Shown here in pieces: positions 8,487-16,852 of a stretch of DNA of 64,000 nucleotides. Position 1 is the stretch's first letter, and every line of letters begins with the position of its first letter. Source of the DNA: Mucilaginibacter pankratovii (GTDB taxonomy: Bacteria; Bacteroidota; Bacteroidia; Sphingobacteriales; Sphingobacteriaceae); NCBI RefSeq assembly GCF_014773265.1, contig NZ_JACWMY010000009.1, forward strand, positions 1 through 64,000. Reading direction: 5' to 3'. Made by a program: the position numbers and the translations under genes. The notes beneath the pieces are model-generated. The model saw only the letters and a program-made list of their open reading frames with translations. It ran no database searches and had not been told where the DNA came from.

Positions 8487-10181
8487 ATGGCTGAAGTAGT
8501 TAAAATGCCCAAAATGAGCGATACCATGACCGAAGGGGTATTGGCAAAATGGCATAAAAAAGTTGGCGACAAGGTGAAATCGGGCGATGTTTTAGCCGAG
8601 ATCGAAACCGATAAAGCCACTATGGATTTTGAATCGTACCAGGACGGCACCATATTATATATTGGTGTTGAAGAGGGTAACGCCGTACCTGTTGACGCTA
8701 TTATAGCTGTATTGGGTAAAGAAGGCGAGGATTATAAAGCATTACTGGAAGCTGGCGCCGCCCCGGCTGCAGAAGAAAGAGCTCCTGAAGCTGCAAAAGA
8801 GGAAGCAAAACCAGCGCCTGCAGAAGATAAAAAACCAGCTGCCCCTGTTGAGGCAAAACCCAAAGTAGATCTTTCCAGCATCCCGGCTGCCGTTATACGC
8901 ATGCCATTGCTTAGCGATACCATGACTGAAGGCACCATTGAAAAATGGTACTTTAAAGTTGGTGATACCGTAAAAGCAGATGATTCATTGGCTGATGTGG
9001 CTACCGATAAGGCTACCATGGAAGTTGTAGGTTACGAAGCCGGTACACTATTATATATAGGCGTTAAAGAAGGCGAAGCTGCCCCTGTTAATGGCATTAT
9101 TGCCATTGTAGGTAAGGCCGGTACAGATATCACCCCGTTATTGGACGGTGGTGCCGATGCACCTGCTGCCGAGGCTGCACCAGCCGTAGAAGAAGCTGCC
9201 CCTGCTGCAACCGCCGAAGCTGCGCCAACTGCTACCGCAACCGGTTCTACCGAAGACGATAGCCGTGTAAAAGCATCGCCTTTAGCGCGTAAAATTGCAA
9301 AAGATAAAGGCATAAACCTTAACGATGTAAAAGGCAGCGCAGATGGCGGCCGCATTATTAAGAAAGATATAGAAAGCTTTACACCGTCAGCTGCGGCCGC
9401 ACCACAGGCTCAGCCTGCTGCTGCATCAGCTGCCGCTCCGTCGGCCCCGGCTGCTGCACCTGCTAAGGCACCGGTTGTATTGCCAACCTTTACAGGCGAA
9501 GAGAAATTCAGCGAAAGAAACGTTACGCAAATGCGTAAAGCCATCAGCCGCAGGTTAGCAGAAAGTTTGTTCACCGCGCCGCACTTCTACGTTACCATGT
9601 CGATTGATATGGACCAGGCTATTGCTGCCCGTGCCAAGATCAATGATGTAGCGCCGGTGAAAATATCATTCAACGATTTTGTTGTAAAAGCAGTTGCCGT
9701 TGCGCTGAAGCAACATCCTGCCATCAACTCATCATTCCTGGGTGATAAGATCCGTACCAATGAGCATGTGCATATTGGCGTAGCCGTAGCGGTTGACGAA
9801 GGCCTGCTGGTACCGGTTATTAAATTTGCCGATGGTAAATCGCTGAGCCATATCTCGCAGGAAGTAAAAGAGTTTGCCGGTAAAGCAAAAAGCAAAAAAT
9901 TACAACCTGCCGAAATGGAAGGCTCTACCTTCACCATATCAAACCTTGGTATGTTTGGTGTAGACGAGTTTACCGCTATCATTAATACACCAAACGCGTG
10001 TATCCTTGCAGTAAGCGGTATCCAGGCAGTTCCGGTTGTGAAGAATGGCGCGGTTGTACCTGGTAATGTGATGAAGGTAACCTTAAGCTCCGATCACCGC
10101 GTGGTTGACGGCGCATTAGCTGCAAGTTTCCTGCAAACATTAAAACAATTATTAGAGGAGCCGGTAAGGCTGTTGATATAA
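8487..10181 (+). CDS. pdhC: Pyruvate dehydrogenase E2, dihydrolipoamide acetyltransferase with two lipoyl domains
   Basis: 564 residues. Two lipoyl domains at about 2-80 and 134-212, with lipoyl lysines K43 and K175, both in TDKATM. Ala/Pro-rich linkers join them to the peripheral E3/E1-binding domain at about 261-298 (KASPLARKIAKDKGINL) and to the catalytic domain from about 335, which ends with the CoA-acetyltransferase motif SSDHRVVDG. It forms the core of the complex and hands acetyl groups to CoA. Co-transcribed with pdhA. The tail PVRLLI is the usual end of this protein. Confidence 0.96.
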   Translation: MAEVVKMPKMSDTMTEGVLAKWHKKVGDKVKSGDVLAEIETDKATMDFESYQDGTILYIGVEEGNAVPVDAIIAVLGKEGEDYKALLEAGAAPAAEERAPEAAKEEAKPAPAEDKKPAAPVEAKPKVDLSSIPAAVIRMPLLSDTMTEGTIEKWYFKVGDTVKADDSLADVATDKATMEVVGYEAGTLLYIGVKEGEAAPVNGIIAIVGKAGTDITPLLDGGADAPAAEAAPAVEEAAPAATAEAAPTATATGSTEDDSRVKASPLARKIAKDKGINLNDVKGSADGGRIIKKDIESFTPSAAAAPQAQPAAASAAAPSAPAAAPAKAPVVLPTFTGEEKFSERNVTQMRKAISRRLAESLFTAPHFYVTMSIDMDQAIAARAKINDVAPVKISFNDFVVKAVAVALKQHPAINSSFLGDKIRTNEHVHIGVAVAVDEGLLVPVIKFADGKSLSHISQEVKEFAGKAKSKKLQPAEMEGSTFTISNLGMFGVDEFTAIINTPNACILAVSGIQAVPVVKNGAVVPGNVMKVTLSSDHRVVDGALAASFLQTLKQLLEEPVRLLI

Positions 10182-10187
10182 TTTAGT

Positions 10188-10236
10188 CGGAAGTCCGGAA
10201 AGTCGGAAGTCGGCAAGATTAATAGCGATGGGTTTA
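10188..10236. repeat. Short AGTCGGAAGTCCGGAA-type intergenic repeat
   Basis: Directly after the pdhC stop, AGTCGGAAGTCCGGAA is followed at once by AGTCGGAAGTCGGCAAG, an imperfect tandem of a 16-17 base unit. The same unit occurs at 36050-36157, with inverted arms, between the two-component genes. Confidence 0.6.
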
Positions 10237-10278
10237 GGCTCATCGCTATTTTTGTTTTAGCGCGGTTTTTACCATTAT

Positions 10279-10338
10279 TGTCATTGCGAGGAGCCAGCGG
10301 GGGAACGTGGAGAAGGGGCGACGCGGCAATCTCATAGG
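10279..10338. repeat. Dispersed TCATTGCGAGG repeat, single degenerate copy
   Basis: Starts GTCATTGCGAGGAGC and ends GACGCGGCAATCTCAT. The ends match the arms of the inverted element at 15985-16069 (TCATTGCGAGG and GCAATCTC). REP-like intergenic elements with these ends are common in Bacteroidota genomes. Confidence 0.55.
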
Positions 10339-10398
10339 ACAGTTGGATATGCTGAGTTCCGGGTTTCGCACATGCTACATATTTATTAACTTACCGGC

Positions 10399-11187
10399 AT
10401 GCTTATCACCATTATCATTTTATTAGTTCTCGTCGGTTTCTTTAGCGTAAAAAAGTCCGTTAAAAATCAAGTAACGAACTCCAAAGATTTCACACCGGCA
10501 CAAAAAGATTTGTTGGTACAGCATATAAGATACTATAGCCAATTATCGGATGAAGATAAAGGCCATTTCGAAGATAAAATAGCGCAATTTCTAAATGATG
10601 TCCGCATCGAAGGAGTAGGCCTCGAGCTCACCGATACCGACCGTATTATGGTTGCCGCAAGTGCGGTGATCCCCATCTTTGGGTTTAAGGATTGGACCTA
10701 CCGCAATATCACCAACGTACTTTTATACCCAGATACCTTTAATAAAGATTTTGAGTTTGAAGGGAACGAGGGTGAGGGCCGTAACATTATGGGCATGGTG
10801 GGCAGCGGTTACATGAACGGGCAGATGATATTATCCCGTGCGGCGCTAACCGAAGGCTTCTCTAAAAACTCAGGAAAAGAAAATACCGGTATCCACGAGT
10901 TTGTTCACCTGCTGGATAAAGCCGATGGCGCGACGGACGGTATCCCCGAAGGTTTCCTGGAACATGAATACGTAGAGCCCTGGGTGAAGATGATGCACCA
11001 GGAGATCTTTAAAATAAACAAAGGCCGGTCGGACATTGATATCTACGCGGCAACCAACGAGGCAGAGTTCTTCGCTGTAGTGTCGGAGTACTTCTTTTCT
11101 AAACCCGATCAGTTTCAAACAAGGCACCCGGAATTATACGATATGCTGAGCAAGGCATTTGGACAGGATCCATCGACAAAACAATAG
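10399..11187 (+). CDS. MtfA-like zinc metallopeptidase (M90 family)
   Basis: 262 residues. One N-terminal membrane segment at about 2-16, so the catalytic domain is membrane-anchored, unlike soluble E. coli MtfA. The zinc motif HEFVH is at His166-Glu167-His170 within GIHEFVHLLDKADG, which matches the M90/MtfA pattern HEFAHxLD. The segment YRNITNVLLYPDTF and the later EFFAVVSEYFFSKPDQF are also family hallmarks. MtfA in E. coli acts on the glucose regulator Mlc; the target here is unknown. The next gene starts 2 bases after its stop, so the two are probably one transcript. Confidence 0.88.
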   Translation: MLITIIILLVLVGFFSVKKSVKNQVTNSKDFTPAQKDLLVQHIRYYSQLSDEDKGHFEDKIAQFLNDVRIEGVGLELTDTDRIMVAASAVIPIFGFKDWTYRNITNVLLYPDTFNKDFEFEGNEGEGRNIMGMVGSGYMNGQMILSRAALTEGFSKNSGKENTGIHEFVHLLDKADGATDGIPEGFLEHEYVEPWVKMMHQEIFKINKGRSDIDIYAATNEAEFFAVVSEYFFSKPDQFQTRHPELYDMLSKAFGQDPSTKQ

Positions 11188-11189
11188 TT

Positions 11190-11888
11190 ATGACATTCGC
11201 CGACAGGGTCATCAAGTTTAACCGCCAACTGGAGTACACGGGGCCTGAGCTGCCAGCAGGCATCCGGATCATGAACCCATTCAGAGAAGAGGAGCAAGCT
11301 TTGCGTATCTCCGAAGAATTTTATCGCAAGTACTATAGTGATGAAAATAAGCGCCACCTTATCCTGGGCATTAATCCCGGCAGGTTTGGCGGCGGGGTTA
11401 CAGGTGTGCCCTTTACCGACCCGAAGCGATTAATAAGCGAGTGCCATATTTCTTATGAGGGCAAGATAACGCACGAGCCTTCCTCTGTATACGTTTACGA
11501 GGTGATAAACGCTTACGGTGGGCCGGAGGCTTTCTACAGGGATATCTATATCAATTCGGTTTGTCCGCTTGGCTTTACTGTTATGGATAATAAAGGCAGG
11601 GAAAAGAATTACAATTACTATGATAGCGCAGTACTTGCTGATACGGTAACTCCTTATATCATCCAGAACATCAAAAAACAAATAGCCATGGGTGTTGACA
11701 CTGAGCTATGCTTTTGTTTTGGTACCGGGCAAAATGAGAAATTAATTAAAAAGCTAAATGCCGAATATGGGTTCTTTAAAGAGGTTATCGCATTGGAGCA
11801 TCCCCGGTTTATTATGCAGTATAAAAGCAGATCGAAACAGTTTTATATCGACAAGTATCTGGAGGCGTTTGCGAGGATGAAGGGCTAA
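11190..11888 (+). CDS. SMUG-like uracil-DNA glycosylase family protein (DUF4918)
   Basis: 232 residues. The segment LILGINPGRFGGGVTGVPFTD is the family's active-site loop (compare MNPGP-x-G in SMUG1), and LEHPRFIMQY near residue 208 corresponds to the DNA-intercalation loop region with its His. Bacteroidota DUF4918 proteins are placed in the uracil-DNA glycosylase superfamily and would remove uracil or oxidised pyrimidines from DNA; activity of this branch is inferred. It starts 2 bases after the MtfA-like gene. Confidence 0.8.
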   Translation: MTFADRVIKFNRQLEYTGPELPAGIRIMNPFREEEQALRISEEFYRKYYSDENKRHLILGINPGRFGGGVTGVPFTDPKRLISECHISYEGKITHEPSSVYVYEVINAYGGPEAFYRDIYINSVCPLGFTVMDNKGREKNYNYYDSAVLADTVTPYIIQNIKKQIAMGVDTELCFCFGTGQNEKLIKKLNAEYGFFKEVIALEHPRFIMQYKSRSKQFYIDKYLEAFARMKG

Positions 11889-11910
11889 AGATTAGGGTTA
11901 AGAATAAAAA

Positions 11911-12022
11911 CGTCATGCCGAATTTATTTCGGCACCCCACACGGCAGGTAAGCGGCATGCAAAGCGGTTAACGCATGGCGGCTACTTATATGATGGGGTG
12001 TTGAAATAAATTCAACATGACG
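11911..12022. repeat. Inverted-repeat element between converging genes
   Basis: Arms 11911-11938 and 11994-12022 are inverted copies (CGTCATGCCGAATTTATTTC... and ...GAAATAAATTCAACATGACG). Each arm is itself a small hairpin: CCGAA/TTCGG in one and TTGAA/TTCAA in the other, so the inner pairs have changed together. It sits between the 3' ends of the glycosylase and VWA genes and may end transcription both ways. Confidence 0.7.
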
Positions 12023-12044
12023 ATCTACGCAGGTTTAACTGGGT

Positions 12045-14034
12045 TTATTCTTCCTCCTTCACCATTGCCGTCTTCGCCAGCAACCTCGCACTTTCTACCA
12101 GGCGGATAAATTCGGCACGGTAACCTTCGGCATCTTCGCCGCGGGCGGCTTTGGCAATGCTGATGGCCTGGGCAAAGTTTGAACCCTGTTTAAAGTGCGA
12201 ATCGCGCAGCACCATACCCGTTTCGGCTACTGCCGCTGCAAACCTAAAATCTGATGAGGTTTTATCGAAACCGGCGGGCGTATCTTTAACAATTGCCCGG
12301 CTTAGCTTGCTTTGGTTTGAGGTTGGTTCTTTGTACCGGAATTTAATGGTCAGTAGTTCGCCATTTGTAGGTGCGGCGGTTTTGATAACGTCGGTTTTCT
12401 GATATTTTAACGGATCTACCGAACCGCTGAGATCATCTTTTGCGCCTACCGGGATAATCTCGTAAAAAGCGGTTACGTTATGCCCCGAGCCCATATCACC
12501 CGCATCTTTTTTGTCGTTATTAAAATCTTCGCTGGCTAAAACGCGGTTCTCATAACCTAATAAACGGTATGCCTGTACTTTGGCCGGATTAAACTCCACC
12601 TGCAGCTTTACATCTTTGGCAACGGTGAACAAGGTTCCGCCAAATTCACTGATGAGGGTTTTGCGGGCCTCGGTAATATTATCTATGTAGGCGTAGTTGC
12701 CATTGCCCTTATCAGCAAGGGTTTCCATTTTACTGTCTTTATAGTTACCCATACCATAACCCAAAACCGATAGGAAGATACCGCTTTCGCGCTCTTTTTC
12801 TATCAGTTTCTCCATGTCGCTGTCGCTGGATGCACCTACGTTAAAATCGCCGTCGGTGGCCAGAATAATGCGGTTATTGCCTTTTTTCATCAGGTTTTCG
12901 GCGGCTATTTTGTAGGCCAGTTTTACCCGCGCCGCCAGCTGTAGAGCCGCCTGCAGATAAATTATCGATGGCATTATAAATGGTTGCCTTTTTATCACCG
13001 GCGGTTGATGGCAGCACCACGCCTGCCGCGCCGGCATACACCACCATGGCAACCCTATCCTGCGGGCGCAGCTGGTCGGCCAGCATTTTTAGGGACGATT
13101 TCACCAGCGGCAACTTGTTTTCATCACTCATCGAACCCGATACATCTATCAAAAACACCAGGTTTGATGGAGGAAGGTTATCCGTAGGGATGGTTTTTGC
13201 TTTAAGCGCGATGCGCAGCAGACGGTGGTTGACGTTCCACGGCGCGTTAGAAAGTTCGGTATGGATGGCAACGGGCTCGTTATTGGTTGGGCCGGCCAGG
13301 TTGTATTTAAAGTAATTGATCATCTCCTCTATGCGTACAGCATCAGGTGGTGGCATTTGCCCGCTGTTGATAAACCTGCGGAAGTTACTATACGACGCGG
13401 CATCCACATCAACAGAGAAAGTGGAGAGCGGGTTGCTTTTGGCTTTGAGGAAAGTGTTTTCTACGATGCCCTTGTAGCTTTCGTCGTCCGCTTTAGTGGG
13501 AGCATAATAACCGTATTTATCATTGCTTGCAATGCCGCCAAACATTATTTTGGGAGCTGCACCCGGGGCACCTTGCTGGGTTACCGCTATGCCAGCGACA
13601 CGCCCTTGAAGCACATTGTCATAATTAGCTGGAGCCGCATTGCTTGCGGAAGTAATGTTTACGACAGACACTGAGCCGGTAAGCTCCTTTTTCTTTTGTG
13701 GGGCATAGCCCGTAATAACAACCTCATTGAGTGTTTTGTTGCTTGGTTTAAGTGTGACATCAATCACCTTGCTTTTCCCAACGGGCACCTCCTGCGTAAT
13801 GTAGCCAAGGTAACTTACAACTAGCACCCGGCCGGTTTCTGCCTGTATATGGTAATTGCCTCTAACGTCGGTTTGGGTGCCAAAGTTGGTGCCCTTTAAA
13901 CGCACCGTGGCGCCGACTACCGGGAGTTTATCATCTGCGCCGATAACGGTTCCGGTGATAGTACGGGCGGCATCCTGGCGGAATCCGCTGAGGCCAGCGG
14001 CCATTATCAAAATGAGTAATACAAAATTTTTCAT
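12045..14034 (-). pseudogene. von Willebrand factor A protein (YfbK-like) with SusC-type N-terminus, frameshifted
   Basis: Two frames form one gene of about 660 codons. The first (from ATG 14034) gives a signal peptide, a carboxypeptidase-regulatory-like domain (about 25-100, VVGATVRLKGTNFGTQTD), a remnant of a TonB plug (NEVVITGYAPQKKKELTGSV, NVLQGRVAGIAV), the YfbK N-terminal region and the start of the VWA domain with MIDAS residues in FLIDVSGSMSDEN. It leaves frame after DNLSAGGSTAGGAG. The second frame resumes with KLAYKIAAENLMKKGNNRI and ILATDGDFNVG and runs to the DUF3520-like C-terminus. The slip is at 12921-12930 (TTTTACCCGC on plus). Real inactivation or sequencing error cannot be told apart here. 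Confidence 0.82.
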
Positions 14035-14113
14035 AATGTTTAAGTTTTACAGGAAGGATGCCGCCGAAAGCAAATTTCCATAAGCCATAAAAAAAATTTA
14101 TTTTGGGGCTTTA

Positions 14114-14689
14114 ATGAACTTCTTCAGAAAACCAGTTAGGCCCGATGATACCGCAGATGAAGAGCTGGTTAACAGCTATCGTTTAAACGCCGATATAAGC
14201 GTACTGGGGAAGTTGTATGAAAGGCATATGCCGCTGGTTTTTGGCGTTTGCCTGAAGTATTTAAAAGATGAAGAACTTGCGCGCGATGCCGTGATGGGGA
14301 TATTTGAAGAGCTGGTAATAAAGGTAAAACAGCACGAGGTGAAGCAATTCAGGAGCTGGCTTTACGTACTTAGCCGCAACCATTGTTTAATGCAATTGCG
14401 GGCTGGTAAAAAATTACCTACCGTTGGGATGGATGAGTTTATGGAATTTAGCCCGGTTTTGCATCCTGATGATAATGATGGTAATAAAGAGGAAGCATTG
14501 CAGGCTTTGGAGCGCTGTATAGATAAATTGATACCCGCGCAAAAACAAAGTGTACGTTTGTTTTATTTAGATGAGAAGTGCTATAAAGAAATTGCAGAGC
14601 AAACCGGTTATACATTAAACGAAGTAAAAAGTTATATACAAAACGGCAAACGCAACTTAAAGCTTTGCCTGGAAAAACACGGTGGATAA
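14114..14689 (+). CDS. ECF-type RNA polymerase sigma factor
   Basis: 191 residues. Region 2 covers about 25-95 (YERHMPLVFGVCLKYLKDEELARDAVMGIFEEL, with the -10 recognition helix near FRSWLYVLSRNHCLM); region 4 covers about 135-188 (IPAQKQSVRLFYLDEKCYKEIAEQTGYTLNEVKSYI). No extra C-terminal domain. The following anti-sigma gene begins 8 bases before this stop codon. The VWA gene is divergent, 80 bases away, and may share its control region. Confidence 0.9.
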   Translation: MNFFRKPVRPDDTADEELVNSYRLNADISVLGKLYERHMPLVFGVCLKYLKDEELARDAVMGIFEELVIKVKQHEVKQFRSWLYVLSRNHCLMQLRAGKKLPTVGMDEFMEFSPVLHPDDNDGNKEEALQALERCIDKLIPAQKQSVRLFYLDEKCYKEIAEQTGYTLNEVKSYIQNGKRNLKLCLEKHGG

Positions 14690-15965
14690 AAGCAGGGCCA
14701 ACATATTGCAGATACAGAAGTACCTTAACGGGGAGCTTGATGCCAAAGCTATGCACCAATTGGAGCGCGAAGCGCAAGACGATCCCTTTTTGATGGACGC
14801 GCTGGAAGGATACCAGGGAGGTGCCGGCAACCAGCAGGCCAACCTTGATATATTGACCGGGCAGTTAAGCAACCGGGTGAATAAAAGAGAGCGGCGCATT
14901 ATCCCGTGGACCACCATATCTATAGCCGCCGGTGTTGTTGGTTTTATGATAGTAGTTGGCTTACTATATAAAGGCAACGATACTCCCGTTAAGCAAATGC
15001 AAACAGCGCAGGTAAACGAGTTGCCGAGCGCTAAGGCAGATACCGTGGCCAACACCCCTATTATAACGGAGCCAAAGGCAAACAGTGTAGCAGCGTCGCA
15101 GCCGCCACGAAAAACTGTAGCTTCATCGGGGTTGCATAGCAGATTTAAACCTGTTGTTGCTGATAAAAACATGGAAGAGGAGCCAGCGGCACTTGCCGAA
15201 GTTGTGATGGCGCCTACTCCTGCAGCTAATGCCGAAAGCACCCCTTTGGATGAAATGATAATGGGCACTATAGCCAAACAAAAAGACAGCGTAGAGATGC
15301 CACTTACGGTGGCGGTTACAAAGAAGGCCGCCTCGCAGCCGCTCGTTAGCAAAGCAGAAGGCGTGCAGATTATTAAAGATAAGCGGACGGATAACGCCTA
15401 CGAGTTGAGCAAGCTGAATTTACCTCCGAACTTTTCAACGGGTACTGTTATAAACAACCAGGGAGCCTTTATGCCCGGCGCGACTATTAAAATAGGAGGC
15501 AAGCCTGTTAGTTTTGGCCAAACCGATGCCAATGGCAGATTCACCCTCCCCGCTGCCGCAGCAAAAGAAACCGTTGAGGTATCTTATTCGGGTTTTAATG
15601 GCCGCACCAATGCGGTATTGTTTAATGCGAATATGAACACAGCCAATGATGCTTCGGGCCTGGGTTATTCAAATTCGGCAGGTTCTACAAGCAATTTAGC
15701 TCACCCGCAAAAAGGCTGGGTGATGTACCAGCTATACCTTGCCCAAAAGAGTTACTTACCCGCAGGCGAAAAACCCGGTATAGTGGAGCTTAAATTTACA
15801 GTAAGCCCAACAGGCAGTATCAGCAACATCACCGTGGTTAAGGGGCTAAGCCCCGCGGCAAATAAAAAGGCCGTAAGCCTGATAGCCGACGGCCCTAAAT
15901 GGGTTGGTAATACAAACGGTAAGCCCGAGGAAAAAACACTGCAGTTGGAATTTATAATTAAATAA
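14682..15965 (+). CDS. Membrane anti-sigma factor with regulatory-like and TonB C-terminal-like domains
   Basis: 427 residues, GTG start overlapping the sigma gene by 8 bases (translational coupling). Residues 1-45 (ILQIQKYLNGELDAKAMHQLE, DALEGYQ) are the cytoplasmic anti-sigma region. One membrane span at about 70-92. The periplasmic part holds a long low-complexity linker, a carboxypeptidase-regulatory-like fold at about 245-310 (PGATIKIGGKPVSFGQTDANGRF) and a TonB C-terminal-like domain at about 345-427 (GIVELKFTVSPTGSISNITV). A signal received by the outer domain could free the sigma factor; the signal is unknown. Confidence 0.85.
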   Translation: MDKSRANILQIQKYLNGELDAKAMHQLEREAQDDPFLMDALEGYQGGAGNQQANLDILTGQLSNRVNKRERRIIPWTTISIAAGVVGFMIVVGLLYKGNDTPVKQMQTAQVNELPSAKADTVANTPIITEPKANSVAASQPPRKTVASSGLHSRFKPVVADKNMEEEPAALAEVVMAPTPAANAESTPLDEMIMGTIAKQKDSVEMPLTVAVTKKAASQPLVSKAEGVQIIKDKRTDNAYELSKLNLPPNFSTGTVINNQGAFMPGATIKIGGKPVSFGQTDANGRFTLPAAAAKETVEVSYSGFNGRTNAVLFNANMNTANDASGLGYSNSAGSTSNLAHPQKGWVMYQLYLAQKSYLPAGEKPGIVELKFTVSPTGSISNITVVKGLSPAANKKAVSLIADGPKWVGNTNGKPEEKTLQLEFIIK

Positions 15966-15984
15966 AAAAGGGGTTTAAAAAAAA

Positions 15985-16069
15985 GCGTCATTGCGAGGTA
16001 TGAAGCAATCTCCCGATTTGCAAAGCGATCATGCTGAGCTTAGAGATTGCTTCGTACCTCGCAATGGCG
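15985..16069. repeat. TCATTGCGAGG inverted-repeat element (REP-like)
   Basis: Left arm 15985-16012 (GCGTCATTGCGAGGTATGAA, then GCAATCTC) and right arm 16043-16069 are inverted copies with about three mismatches in 27 positions, around a 30-base centre. It lies between two converging genes and can form a long hairpin in RNA from either side. Confidence 0.75.
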
Positions 16070-16094
16070 TGGGAGTAACAGGTTTCTAAATTCC

Positions 16095-16817
16095 TTACCT
16101 TTTATTTTTATCGTAGTAACCAAATACTTTCTGCAACAGCGGTGTTGTACGTGCCGATAGGTTTTGGCGGATATTAAGCTCTTCTTTAGCAATCTCTACA
16201 AACAATCCATCTATTGCTTTTTGCATCACGTAGTCGGATATATCCGGGTTTAACTTGGTTACAAAAGGTACTTTGTTATAAGCCGTTGCTGCATCACCAT
16301 AATATTTGGTAGCGCCCACCTTATTTAAGCTGGCTTGTATAACCGGTTTAAAACTTGCGGACAATTGCAAGGTAGTAGTGCGTTTAAAATATTCGGTTGC
16401 TGCATCCTGCCTGCCTAAAAGGATATTAGTAACATCCTGTATCGTCATTTGCTTAATAGCATTAACAAAGATCGGTCTGGCACCTTTGGCGGCATCCTCC
16501 GCGGCGCGGTTAAGGGATAGTATTACATTATCTGCCAGCTTGCCTAAGCCAATACTGCGCAGGGTTTTCTCAGCTTTCTGTGCTTCGGGAGGGAAAAGTA
16601 TTTTTATTGCGGCATTTGCAAAAAAACCATCAACGGTGGAGAGCTGGTCGGAGCTTTTGCCGGTGCCAATTTCCAGGGCCTGTTTTAGCCCGTTGCCTAT
16701 CTCCAGGCTGGTGGGGTTGCCGTATTGCTGTACGGTGCTTTGCGCTACCTGGCTAAGCGTATCGCAGCCGGAAAATAATATAAAAATTAACGGGATAAAG
16801 AATAAGGATTTTTTCAT
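16095..16817 (-). CDS. DUF4197 lipoprotein
   Basis: 240 residues from the ATG at 16817; the longer frame to 16931 would overlap the pit gene and lacks a signal sequence at its start, while this start gives MKKSLFFIPLIFILFSGC, a lipoprotein signal with Cys18. The rest matches DUF4197: SLEIGNGLKQALEIGTGKSSDQLS, PPEAQKAEKTLRSIGLGKL, and the FVTKLNPDISDYVMQKAIDGLF region near the end. The family is mainly alpha-helical, periplasmic and of unknown function. Confidence 0.88.
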   Translation of the reverse strand: MKKSLFFIPLIFILFSGCDTLSQVAQSTVQQYGNPTSLEIGNGLKQALEIGTGKSSDQLSTVDGFFANAAIKILFPPEAQKAEKTLRSIGLGKLADNVILSLNRAAEDAAKGARPIFVNAIKQMTIQDVTNILLGRQDAATEYFKRTTTLQLSASFKPVIQASLNKVGATKYYGDAATAYNKVPFVTKLNPDISDYVMQKAIDGLFVEIAKEELNIRQNLSARTTPLLQKVFGYYDKNKR

Positions 16818-16852
16818 AATACGTATCAAGCAAATCTGCTGCCAAGATACGC

